From Hygrocybe punicea (lineage: Eukaryota; Basidiomycota; Agaricomycetes; Agaricales; Hygrophoraceae): DNA of 64,000 nucleotides. Positions 43,784 through 54,599 of the stretch are shown here, in pieces (position 1 is the first letter of the stretch; the number at the start of each line of letters is the position of its first letter). Below the pieces are notes generated by a model, which searched no databases, was not told the DNA's origin, and saw only the letters and a list, made by a program, of their open reading frames with translations. The position numbers and the translations under genes were made by a program. Where the stretch lies: NCBI GenBank assembly GCA_963556145.1, contig OY744461.1:8070891-8134890 (forward strand). Reading direction: 5' to 3'.

Positions 43784-46700
43784 TTACTGTAGAGTGTAAA
43801 CACGAATTGTCTTGTCCTCAGAGCCTGAGACAATCCTCCTGCCATCCGGAGAGAATGCAACCGACCAGATGGCAGAAGTATGTCCTCTGAGAGGCCTTGC
43901 CACTAGACGTCCCTGCTCAACATCGAAAACCCGTATCATTCGGTCATTGCCACCAGATACGATCCACCGACCATCGGGCGAGAATGCAACCAATCGGATG
44001 TCGGATGTGTGTCCGTTGAAGTGTGATTGGCCAGAGATGACTTTTCCGCTCTCTGCGTCCCATATGCGAATGGTTTTGTCACCAGAGCTCGAGGCAAGTT
44101 TTTTGCCATCGGGTGAATATGCCACAGAGAGGACCGATTTCGTGTGTCCAGTCAACGGCCCCAAAAGAATTGTACCCGTGTCCACATCCCAGATTAAAAT
44201 TGAGTTGTCCGCGGCACCTGAAGCAATCCTCTTGCCATCGGGTGAAAATGCAACAGATTCGACTTCGCGAGTGTGACCTTTGAATGGGCCCAATGTATTA
44301 TACTCCGTCGACGCATGCCAGACTTGGACCGAGTTATCGCGCGACCCTGATACAATCCATTCTCCATCAGGTGAGAATGAGACACAGCGGACATAGCTTG
44401 AATGCCCTGTGACAGGGCCGAAACAAACATCACCAGTGTCCACATGCACAATAAATATTTCCCCCCGACTATGATCGCCTCCACCGGAAACAATCTTCCT
44501 GCTACAGCGTGAGAATGCAACACTGTAAACCGGTAATGTGTGGTGCTTGAAAGGGCCAGACATGGATTTCCCACTCTGCGAATCCCAGACCCGAACCATC
44601 TTGTCATGAGAGCCCGAGGCAATTAGCTTGCCATCAGGGGAGAATGCAACAGAGAAGATGACAGATTCATGGCCCTCCAATGTCATGGTATGTTCAAATA
44701 TTGGAACTGGGTTTCGGTAGGCTGTTGTATTCAATGGCAGCGTAGAAGCAGGTATTTGCACAGATGTCGTGGCTGTCGGATATTTGGAGTGCGCGTCAGG
44801 GACAATCCAGGAGCAATGAGATAAATACACACTAGAGTTGCCAGCGGTAACAGATAACTCGTTGAGTGATTCCGAAAGATGGGAGGGTGTCCATAGAGTT
44901 TGCGAAGACATGCTTAACGAGGATTCAGTTGACGGCTCCGGAAAGCTCACAGAAGACTGAGGGGGTGCTTCCGTTGACTGTGCTGAGAGAGTGGGTGTAG
45001 ACGTTACGCCAGAATCAACGAATTGAGACAACATGTCACAAATGGCCGTAGCCGTGGGCCTTTTCGCAGCGTCTTTCTTCCAACAGCACTCAACAAGTTC
45101 CCAAATGAGATCGGGTAGTTGAACAGTATCATCGTCCTCGGGTTTCTCGGGACGGATGTCTTGGTGCACAACAAGGTTAATCATCTCAGAATAGCTGAGG
45201 TGACTAAGCTGATCAAGAGGGACCTCGTTTGCGTATATCTCCATCATCCAGTGAGGCATTGTTGAACATATAAAGCAATCAAACTCACCTCATAGGCCGT
45301 CATAGCGAACGAATAAATGTCGCAGGGTTTCCTAAGTGTTCCTCTCATCAATCGTTCTGGCGCCATCCAGTTGCGACTCCCAACCAAAGAAGACGTGTTA
45401 AGCTTCGCCGTGCGGGTTGTGATGTCCGATTTGACACGTGAAAGGCCAAAGTCGCATAGTACCGCTCGCGCACTGTCGTCCATCAGGACATTAACCTGTG
45501 ACAAAGTGTTCAATTGATTGCACGAAGTTACACAGGAGGATACAGTCATACATACCGCTTTGAGATCACCGTGTACGACCTTGTTAGAGTGAAGGTATAC
45601 TAAACCACGAGAGATGTCACGGAGCTTGCAATCGCGCGAGTGAGTATGCTCAGCACTACATCTAAAATGACACATACCAGAACGACTCGATCGTAACCTG
45701 GATGGCGCCGAAGGAAATTGCGAGCATTGCCGTTCTTAAGGTAAGGCATGATAACGAAAGGCCTGTCATCCAGGACGTTTGCGCCAAGAAATTCTACAGA
45801 TAGCAGAAGTCAGGAAGGTAGCACACGAAAGAAGGATACAAGAGTTGTGTACGTACGAATTATGTGAGGGTGTCTGAGGTTCAACCAGGTCTAGCCATTC
45901 GGGTCAAGATCCAGCGAGTATCCATGATTCTAAAGAGCTTACGTTGATCTCGTCGCGAATGACCTATCGATGTCAATATGTTGGTGCTAAATCAACAAAA
46001 AATGAAGGGAATTGTAGTTACCTCAGCGTCGGGAATGATCCCTTGGTCAGTCTTGAACACCTTTATTGCGACCGGCGTCTTGTTCCACGTTCCTTTGAAA
46101 ACTTGTCCACTATCGAGAAATTAGCTAACTCTGGACGCATAGACAAAGGAACCACAAAACATACAATCCGCCAGCGCCTATGACAGGCCCGAAATCGACG
46201 TCAAAACATGTGATCGTCCAGCTATCCAACTCCACCTGGACACCAGTAGTCATTGTGAGGTATTGCAAGCTGTGAAGGTAGAACTGTCGCTCTCTGTCTC
46301 CGGTTGACCGCACGGTGGATTGTTTTTTCAACGAAGTCAATATCGCCATCATGTTGTTATCCTGAGTATCTGCTCCCAAGGAACCGAAGAAATCAAAAAA
46401 GTGCAACAGCATAATTATATTGAAACACATACTCAATGCCTCCATCAGACTACCATGATTCGTTTCGAGCTCCCCTAATCGTTCGAACAAGAGTTGCTGG
46501 TCGTTTGCTCGTGCTTCATTGTGTTTTGATTGCCAATCCTGAATGTTCAGAAGGGATGTTATCTGCAAAGGCGCTATAAGTATACTCCACAGCAGAAACC
46601 GGGTGCACTCGCCTGGAAGGCGGCAACAGAGGCTAAGATACGACGGTGATACCCTTCGATCAAAGCGATCCTCCGATCCTTTGTGTACAGACATTTAAGG

Positions 46701-47036
46701 AAGTTGTAGGTGGCTTGCTGTTGCACAAAGTCGGAGACCTCGCGGAGTAAGCTGGGAGATCAAAAAGCGATAAATCGGCTTCAAACTGAGTACAGAAACC
46801 ACTCACGAGCACAAGTTGTCCAACGGAGCCGCCGTTCTGTCTTCTCGTAGTCGACCATTTCGATATTGGCCGTCAAGGGTTTGCAGAAGCTGGGCGATCT
46901 CCGAGACAAGGGCACGCAGTTGGAGTTTGCTCGCATGGACTTGCAAGACCGCGGACCCGATGTATCTGAAAACTGAAAAAACTGTCGTAAGGTATGGAAC
47001 AGGAGTGAGGGCCAGGCAATGATGAATGATGTCCAT
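43784..47036 (-). CDS. MLKL-like N-terminal domain + protein kinase + WD40 propeller
   Basis: Eleven phase-consistent exons: 47036-46807, 46751-46613, 46562-46433, 46369-46165, 46109-46022, 45963-45943, 45890-45857, 45793-45678, 45624-45556, 45495-45289, 45238-43784; 897 aa. The ATG sits in a perfect ACCGCCATGG context. Residues 1-200 are a helical bundle with coiled-coil character (LQLRALVSEIAQLLQTLDGQ, FLKCLYTKDRRIALIEGYHRRI), resembling the MLKL-type NTD found before Agaricomycete kinases. The TKL-like kinase has GAGGFGQVFKG, VAIK, HGDLKAVNVL (Gly replaces the Arg of HRD, residues 339-341), DFG at 359 and SRNWMAPE. Seven WD40 repeats (about 600-897) form a full propeller. Exon 6 is 21 nt. 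Intron 2 starts with GC (GCGAGT). Confidence 0.88.
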
Positions 47037-47814
47037 GGCGGTAGATGATGAAGGTTGAGACTCGGACAAAGAGAGGAGTTGTTGAGGGGGGGATGATAGA
47101 CGCCCGCGCTTGACCCCGGGCCTAACTTTATCGGTATGACAGCCTGTGAGCCATTCAGCTTTCCTGGTGAACGTTCGACCTGTGCAGTATGATATTCAAC
47201 ATTTTCCGAATTCGAGGAATAACTGTCGACTTAAAGTTGATGATACATCACCAAAGATTTAGAACGGTCTAGCCCGAGGTAGAGGCTTGAGCGCTTCAGC
47301 TGTTTTAGCACTGATGATAATGTGACATAATGTGGTTATTGGAAACGAAATTTGGACCATAACTGGAGTGGACATGTCGACCAGGATACATTGACCGCAC
47401 GCAGCCATTGCTACATCGTCCAATCCTCCGTAAACGCTGGCCTTGCGATCTCTGCCCACTAGTTCTGGATCTCGGCGCCGCTGGGATTGGGAGAGATCTT
47501 TGGTAGACGGGTCGAGATCTCTGAACTCAGCATCGTGCAACAATTGCTTTACCATACTCACATTTCGCTCCAATTTCACCACTTCCGTGCTCGTGCAGGA
47601 TCAATTGTCCGAAATCGACGGCGACGCGTCAGATCACGTGTTGGATATCCACACGGTGATTCTCGTAACTATTTTACGATGTCCGATTAAATCTCCGACC
47701 GTACAAAGGAGATGGGAACGAAACTAGTTGTGCTGGATGTTACAAGGAAGCTCGAGATTATCATACGATATATCCTCTTGTAATGAAAATGCGGTTTCGC
47801 TGATGCAAAACATA
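47037..47814. other. Intergenic region with one doubtful minus-strand frame
   Basis: Between the kinase-WD40 gene and ISY1. The minus-strand frame 47582-47259 (about 107 codons, begins with GTG, contains GGLDDVAMAACGQCILVDMS) has no recognised domain and no ATG. It may be a gene remnant or chance. Confidence 0.3.
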
Positions 47815-49018
47815 TTATACTTTCTGATCACCGTCACCAAAGTACTCCTCCAAGAGTACCTGCTTCCGTAGTCCGAGCAATACCGCTTCCATCTCCTCTC
47901 TCGTAGCCATCTTCGGGGGGAGCAAGTCCTCCGGGTCTAAGAAACTGATATATGCTGCTGCCGCTCGAGCGTTCTGCAATACATTGTCTGAAATGCTATC
48001 GGCATTGACAACGGTGGCAGTGATTGCGGTATCCACTTGTGTTTTCGAACGTTTTGCAAGGTCATTGCCAGTGATGGAAGGTGCCTGCTCTGGGGACATC
48101 TCAACGTCGCTGCCGTCGTCCAAAATTTTTCGCTTTGTGTTGGATGTTGTAGTTTCTGGCTGCGGGGCTCCTGGCGGTAGTGAATTTTGTGGGTTGCGGG
48201 AGTGGTGGGGCATTTGGGGCGTGGGGTCATCTGTTGGTAGACCCAAAGCTTCACGTAGATTTGAATAGGCTTCTTTCCATTCTGGAATGTAAGTATAGAA
48301 TCAAAAACCTAATCAAATCGAATTATAGGACACGACTGACCTTCTTCCTCACCCTCCATCTCGGACTCTAATAAATGACCGTCGACCTCATCCAGATCCC
48401 CGTGATATGCTGGTCCCTGGCTGATGAACTTTTTATAAAAAGAAAGCGCCTGAGTTTCCTCTTCCTCTTCCTTTTTCCGACCCTGGAAGAGTTCCTTGAC
48501 ACCGGGCAAGTCCTTTGCTCGGCCAAAGTATCTATATTGTTTGGGGCGGTATATAAGTAAATGGTGATAGGACAGAGAACGTAGACTGGCTTGTATCCTT
48601 TGGTACCTGGCACCTCCTTCCCATCGTCGTCCAGCATGGCTACGTTGCGCCGGTAGTTGGCTCCACCAAGAGCAACGATCTGATTCTCCCAATGTCGTTT
48701 CTCCCGTATCAATTTGTTGATGTCGTCATTCAAATCGCGGACCTCATAGTCCGAAAGACCAGCTTTCAGATATTGTTCATAAAAGTCAGCATCGGAAGGT
48801 AGAATAAACCAAGACGGAATCATACAGTCTTGGATCTTTGACACCTTCCTGCTGATCTCCCTTAGTATCTCACCCCTCCACCGTTCGCAATCCCTCAAGC
48901 TTTTGCACGCACTTGCCATCCGTGGTCGACGGTCCCCCCGGGTCCCGAGGCCAAGCTCCGCGGCCTGCGCCTCGCGAAAGCGATAGAGCATGGATTGCGC
49001 TTTTTCCTCATTACGAGC
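47815..49018 (-). CDS. ISY1: Pre-mRNA-splicing factor ISY1 (initiator exon not found)
   Basis: Exons 49018-48591, 48531-48341 and 48281-47815 give 361 aa without the initiator Met. The conserved start ARNEEKAQSMLYRFREAQ begins right at an acceptor (TTCTCTAG), implying a first exon contributing ATG. Then come RRPRMASACKSLRDCERWRGE, ILREISRKVSKIQD, the highly conserved EVRDLNDDINKLIREKRHWENQI, and GTKGYKYFGRAKDLPGVKELF across intron 2. ISY1 is a component of the NTC/Prp19-associated spliceosome complex and affects splicing fidelity. The intron at 48590-48532 begins with GC. The C-terminal half is low-complexity, as in other fungal ISY1. A transposable element starts only 25 bp upstream of the first visible exon, so the native 5' end may be displaced. 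If that exon is lost, the first ATG (MLYRF) would remove nine residues. Confidence 0.88.
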
Positions 49019-49042
49019 CTAGAGAAGAACGTTCTGTCTTTA

Positions 49043-49892
49043 AGAATTCCAAACAGTTCCAAAATGTATGGTATTGTCTACCATTTTGTGGTAAGCAGAG
49101 AACCTCGGATTTCGAAGTCCGGATTATTCTATTTGGCACTTATTATATTTCTCTCAACCTGTTGCAATAAGGTAGCGTTAGTAATACCCGAATTTTTAAC
49201 TGGTTATTTCTAACCGGTTATTACAGTATTCAATGGCTCCTTTGAACACAAAAATTACCCTCAAATGTCCCAGGTAGCCAAATTCTCTTGAACAAAATCT
49301 GAATAGACAGAAGGTTGCTCATCTATCCAAAGACCTCTCATACCAATCTTTAAAGAAATCTGTTGATACTGGAATGTTTTATGGTCAAAACATTAGTGTT
49401 CAAAGGAGTGATTGGATTTCTCTCTACTTTATCAATATTCAGTTTCTAATTTTATTGGTGGTTCTGAATAAAAAACAATATCTAAATAGGTTCAGATAAT
49501 ACATTGAAGGAATTAGAACATTTTTTAGCAGTAGAAATCAGGACAGAATCAATTATATCAGGGTGTTCAAAGGACTGGTAGTGTTCAAAGGAGCCATTGA
49601 ACACTGTAACTAGTTATTAACTGGTTACTAACTGAGGGGTCTGTAGGGGGGGTGAATTTAACAGTTATTCCCCTACAGACCCCTCAGTTAGTAACCAGTT
49701 AATAACTAGTTAATAACCGGTTAGAAATAACCAGTTAAAAATTCAGGTATTACTAATGCTACCTTATTGCAACAGGTTGAGAGAAATATAATAAGTGCCA
49801 AATAGAATAATCCGGACTTCGAAATCCGAGGTTCTCTGCTTACCACAAAATGGTAGACAATACCATACATTTTGGAACTGTTTGGAATTCTC
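49043..49892. mobile_element. MITE-like element with about 185-bp terminal inverted repeats
   Basis: The left arm (49043 to about 49228) begins AGAATTCCAAACAGTTCC and recurs as the reverse complement ending at 49892. Reading both arms I find about two mismatches. A second inverted segment continues inward (CAATGGCTCCTTTGAACAC near 49235 and its complement near 49590). The roughly 850-bp element has no transposase frame; it is AT-rich inside. Flanks do not give a clear target duplication, though TA lies on both sides within 1-2 bp. It abuts the ISY1 5' end. Confidence 0.8.
49608..49709. repeat. Long hairpin nested in the inverted-repeat element
   Basis: AACTAGTTATTAACTGGTTA...GGGTCTGTAGGGG (49608-49648) is followed after about 20 bp by its complement (49669-49709), so roughly 41-bp arms can pair. 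The right outer arm therefore carries an extra palindrome that the left arm lacks. Confidence 0.8.
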
Positions 49893-50037
49893 TAATATAC
49901 AGTTCAAATTTTTAGCTTTTACAATGACTAAAATGTATACTTTTCAACTCGGAGCTCAAGGCTAGACATCCCGGCATGGCTGAGCAGATCAACCCTTCTA
50001 CCCAGGATAACCTTAAGAATCTTCTTGAGATATAACC

Positions 50038-50361
50038 TTGGTTCAGCAAGAGAGAAAAACCAAACGGCACCCTGCCGTTACCTTTTGTGATATGGGGAAA
50101 GAACTATCAGCAATGTCAAAAGCCGTTGAAGTATCTAATGTTGCTGACTCTGCCTCAGATTCGGACACTGACAGTGGGGCAAGCTCAGAGGGCATGACAC
50201 CAGCCCGGGATGCTGCATTCATCATGGATGATGATGTGAACTTGGAGTCTGGATTGCTGCAAGAATTACTCTCTGGCCATCCTTTGGAACCTTCAGCGCC
50301 ACACAAACCTGTTGATACAGACTGCCCCATTGCTAATTGCCCCATAGACTGGGATTTTTGA
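50038..50361 (+). CDS. Short acidic open frame, unrecognised (possible TE protein tail)
   Basis: A 107-codon frame with no good start context. The middle is Asp/Ser-rich (SDSDTDSGASSEG) and the end reads DCPIANCPIDWDF. It looks like the disordered C-terminus of a larger transposon protein whose upstream part is missing. It lies between the inverted-repeat element and the mariner element. No function is assigned. Confidence 0.3.
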   Translation: MVQQERKTKRHPAVTFCDMGKELSAMSKAVEVSNVADSASDSDTDSGASSEGMTPARDAAFIMDDDVNLESGLLQELLSGHPLEPSAPHKPVDTDCPIANCPIDWDF

Positions 50362-50426
50362 ACTTTTATGTTACAGTAATTAGTTTTTCACTGCACATTT
50401 TATATTTAACATGGTTAGAAAGTAAA

Positions 50427-50545
50427 TTTAACTAGTTAATAACCTGTTAATAACAATATGTTAATAACCTGTTAATAACAATATGTTAATAACTGTTAAT
50501 AACAATATGTTAATAACTGTTAATAACATAGGTTAAAAAGGGGTC
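50427..50545. repeat. GTTAATAAC-rich tandem repeat
   Basis: Repeated GTTAATAACAATAT and CTGTTAATAAC units (about 20-23-bp period, five or more copies). The same TTAATAAC words occur in the nested hairpin at 49.6-49.7 kb, which links this block to the inverted-repeat element or a longer composite element. Confidence 0.7.
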
Positions 50546-50771
50546 CCGAGGTGGACAAGTTACTAACCTGGTTACTAACAAGGCCCTGACTTATTACAGC
50601 CGTTTTCATAAACATGCGGAAACTGAGAAAAAAATCAAATGTGGCACTGCCCAGCTGAACCTCGGCTTCCTGTCTGAGTCTCAAGTTCCTTCAAGTTGTA
50701 AACCGTAAACAATAACTTCAACATTTGATATGCCGCCTCACACCGTCTCCAGAGATCTCAAAGCTCACATC

Positions 50772-52443
50772 TGTTACGTTTCCAACTCCGCTTCCAACCC
50801 TGATGCCCATTCCGATACCCACCATGACGATTCTGCACTGCACACCTTCCTTTTTCATTTCTTTTTGTCCTTTGTCTTCCTTTCAATGTCATTGTTTCTT
50901 CATTCGGACATCCTTGTATTTTCTTATCCTTGTTCTCTTTTTGTCCCTTCTTCTAGAACAATCCAGACCGACCATGGACATATCCCACGTGACCTTGTTG
51001 TACCCGAATAGTCTCCTTGCCGACGGACATCATTGCTATTGTCTTTTCCCTCGCCCTGACATATTGTTGACTTCATCCCACGACAAACCGATTCACAATG
51101 GCTGTACTCCCGACACAGCTCATTACCGTAATTGTTATTGGCAGCGTTGCCATCACCTTCCTGATCGGTTTCTACTTTGTTATGATCTATCTTTGGCATC
51201 GGCATCGAAACCCTTCCACCATTGATACTTCTGACTTCCACCTCAACAATATCTCGACACGTAATTGACAATTGCCATTCCCGGATATATGGTTTCCACT
51301 TTCGTATTCTGTGCCTACCATTATCCTCCCTGATGATCCGACGACATTCCTCACCTGCACGCATGCCCTGGACAATCCTCGATCACGGGACATTTCACTG
51401 TTCTCTCTAATCCGACCATTGCCGAAGCACATTCTTTTGGACTTCGACCACAGACCATACGACTTCCCAAACAGTGAACCAACCCCTATCGCATATTGTT
51501 CGCACGACACCGCTTCAATGCAGTACCCGACGACTTGTTCCCACAGCTTGTCACTCGTGCCATGACTCGAAACCTGGACCCACATTCATTTAACCTTTTC
51601 CATCTATAACCTTGATATCTCCCACACTCGTTTACAATGATACCCTTTCTTGGACGAATACCGACATCAAGTGGACCTTCTTGTTCCACAAACAGGACAA
51701 GACACCGCTCCTCGATATGTCATCAACAGACATCGTCATCCGGTACAGCTTATGCTGTTCACATGTCTGACCTCGACTAGCCCACCGTCCTAGTTGGTTT
51801 TCCTTCCACACATTCCTTTGTTTTCTTTCTTGCAAACCTTGCCACTACATCCACACCACCTCAAGACATTCTCATCACCAATCCCACACTGGATGATACC
51901 CATCTTCGACCTGACCGTGCAATGCACTTGCCAGATTGCACACTTGCTTGTTACAGCAAGTGTAGACCCCGAATAGGCAATTCTGCACATCACATGATCC
52001 GATGACAAATCATCCGAGTCATCTGGACCTCACCTCTCCCTCAATGACACCCGGGCCTCCAGTTGGATCGCGAGAACATCGACATGAGGATGCCTCATGT
52101 GCGCCTCATGGTGAACACATGGTAGAGTTGGACATGTTATGGCTTCATGGTTGTATTTCTGTTTACCTCCCCTCAAGACCAGTCACTATATATACTGTTC
52201 TTGTTGTTGGTTCGGACTTTTTCTTCTTTTCCTTTCTTTATGTTTAGTCTGGTTCTTGGGGCAGACTCATCTTGTTTTGGGTAACCCCCACGGCTCGCAA
52301 TGACATTAGACCTTGACCCCCCCCTTCTTAGCAGTGTTGTCTTAGCTGTAAGCAACAATGAAAGCTGCTGTTCTCCCCTCTGGAAGCCGATCCCCTGTTA
52401 AGTTGATTGTTGCCGGAGCCCGCTGCAGAAGCGATCCGTAACA
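50772..52443. repeat. Left LTR (1672 bp)
   Basis: Ends TGTTACG / CGTAACA. Identical to the right LTR except at a few sites. It carries T and not C near 50807 (ACCCTGATG) and T near 52090 (GAGGATGCC). Open frames within it recur identically in the other LTR and show no domain, so I treat them as chance. Confidence 0.93.
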
Positions 52444-53416
52444 AAAGACTAAACGTTTCCCAACTCCCTCGACATTCAACTTTCGACATGAACCAATGAA
52501 CCCCCTCCTCTCTCCCGAATCTCTCCCTCGTCCTCCCCTACACCCTCTTCCTCTTCTCCTCCTCCCGACTTTATTCATCCCTCAACCCTGACCCCACACG
52601 AATGGACGAACGAACGATGCTAGACTGTTACAGATGCAGACCTGAAATCTGTTGATGTACACTAGCCACCCGGACCCCGAATGATTGTTGAATACTCCGA
52701 ATGGTCAACCTCAAGACTGCCGCCCTGCGAATTATTTATGGTTTATCCATAATAATTGCTCAAGCCCAAACCTGGAACCCGAATCGAAATAAACCCCTGA
52801 CTAACGTCACCACTGTCATTCCACACTTCGATATGATAATTACGACATGAAATGATGCAATGGACAAGACTTGTCATTGCCCCAGATGCAGAAGGACACT
52901 GCTAGACAAACCAATCGCCTCAGGTATCCCACCTTCATGATTCAAATATGTTTTGGTTGTACCAGACATATTACGACTCCCTCTCCCTGGATGAACCGAA
53001 AATCAACGAACCCTTCAAACCGCCTTCCTATTCTTCCTTCCACCTCCTCCCTCCCATCTCCTCACCAATGCAGAAAGCCCAGAGAAAGCCAGTATGCATA
53101 TGAAACCCCGAATCCTGTAATGACCTGTACATGCGACAAAGAGAAGTGGTTGATCTTAGTAGTCTGTTGGAACAGATGAAAGGGGACCCTCTTTGTTTGA
53201 CATGGATGAACAAATGACCAAGACTATAATGATTGTCATGAACGGAACACATACGAAACGCCACTCCTTACCGATTTGGATAGCGCGGATCGGCATATCA
53301 GGTGATATCCCGCTACACACCCTCTTTTCTAGAAGTTTGATCCCCGATCATACATACGAATCCACGAGGCAACCAAGACCCTGGTACATGGATCGATCAC
53401 TGGAAACTCCGACACG

Positions 53417-53890
53417 ATGCTGACAACGAGGCATGGTAATTACCGAAGACGGAAAACTTCTTTAAACCACCCACCTGTCGTCACCCTGGCCAACCTCTGC
53501 CCTCCAGGCCATCCCTACCCGTGGCCTGCCCGTCGCTGGTGGCAGTGCGATCTTGCCTGGTTCCCTCTCAACCGACCTGACGACTGGGTCGACTACATCA
53601 GCTGGAACGATCCTCGCATTCCACACCTCGTCTTCCTTCCACGATCCGTGACACCGGTCCTTGACGAATTACACCATCTCCTGGGTGGTCTACGGATCAC
53701 TGAGCAAAGAAATCGTCGAAGCCAATTCCTCCTCCAGGGTCTCCAATACATTTTGGACGAGGAACTTCCTCATCATCGATTTGTTGTTCGCATCCCCGCT
53801 CCTCGTCTTGCACCCGTACCCCAGAATCATCGTGACACACGTATCGTCCAGCATCCTCGACACTGTCCCCACCGTCGACATCGACAATGA
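53417..53890 (+). CDS. Retroelement internal frame 1 (157 aa, unrecognised)
   Basis: Contains a Trp/Pro-rich block (HPYPWPARRWWQCDLAWFPL, then RPDDWVDYISWNDPRI) and an Arg/His-rich end. The codons read as protein in the middle part. It overlaps the next frame by 4 bp (ATGA), an arrangement consistent with coupled or shifted translation. No gag, protease or polymerase motif is recognised. It may be a captured host segment or a highly diverged gag. Confidence 0.4.
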   Translation: MLTTRHGNYRRRKTSLNHPPVVTLANLCPPGHPYPWPARRWWQCDLAWFPLNRPDDWVDYISWNDPRIPHLVFLPRSVTPVLDELHHLLGGLRITEQRNRRSQFLLQGLQYILDEELPHHRFVVRIPAPRLAPVPQNHRDTRIVQHPRHCPHRRHRQ

Positions 53891-54378
53891 GTCTCGACGT
53901 ACCCTTTATCTTCGATGATCTGGACAATGAGCTATATTTTGGTGCAGTGAACATTTGCGGTGAAGAACATCCGACTCCCCCCATTGATGACTTTGATGCG
54001 TACATGGACAGTCTCACTGATCTCCCGACACCCCCTCAAAAAGTAACCCACCGACTGCATATAGAGATGGATGATGAATACCGAGCATGGTTGTATTCTC
54101 CACCTCTTGTCTCGCTCCAAACCCAGTCACGTCGCCGCTCTCCACTTCTTCCCCAATCCCAGAAAAAGAAACTCGACCGTGCACACCGTTCTGACGGCCA
54201 TAACATGCAGAACAAACGCTCGAGACATGGGACCAAAGAACCCGATTATCATCGTCATGCCTTAGTTCGTGCAATGCATGAGCGTATGGTGAAGGGGAAG
54301 GAGAATGACATCCATGGATTGGATTGGAGATTGATGTTGTTTGTGAAAGGATACACCCCCGTCATGTATGATTCATAG
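53887..54378 (+). CDS. Retroelement internal frame 2 (163 aa, unrecognised)
   Basis: Starts at the ATG of an ATGA overlap with frame 1. The N-terminal half is acidic (FIFDDLDNELYFG, DFDAYMDSLTDLPTPP). The middle has basic patches (RRRSPLLPQSQKKK, NKRSRHGTK). The end is HALVRAMHERMVKGKENDIH. Acidic-then-basic organisation is compatible with a nucleic-acid-binding structural protein, but no domain is recognised. Confidence 0.4.
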   Translation: MSLDVPFIFDDLDNELYFGAVNICGEEHPTPPIDDFDAYMDSLTDLPTPPQKVTHRLHIEMDDEYRAWLYSPPLVSLQTQSRRRSPLLPQSQKKKLDRAHRSDGHNMQNKRSRHGTKEPDYHRHALVRAMHERMVKGKENDIHGLDWRLMLFVKGYTPVMYDS

Positions 54379-54522
54379 AATGGACTTTCCCCTGTATGTA
54401 AACAACCCCGACATTATTTACACCAACAAAAACACCCAGAAGAAGAAACAGAATACCCAGAAACAGAAGAGAAGAAACAGAAATGGAATGGACAGATGGA
54501 ACATGACCATAGAGAAACATGT

Positions 54523-54599
54523 AGCAGGTTCTCTCACCGGCTATACAAATAAGAGACGAAGCAGCAGGTTCTCTCACCAGCTATATAAATAAGAGATGA
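54523..54599. repeat. 38-bp direct repeat inside the retroelement
   Basis: AGCAGGTTCTCTCACCgGCT followed by ATAcAAATAAGAGAcGAA occurs twice with three differences. It lies downstream of the internal frames in otherwise non-coding DNA (54.4-55.48 kb), where I see no gene. Confidence 0.75.

Noticed and set aside
50725..51225. Long plus-strand frames inside the LTRs (also 55358-55936)
   Set aside because: They recur identically in both LTRs, show no domain, and the sense codons are pyrimidine-rich low complexity.
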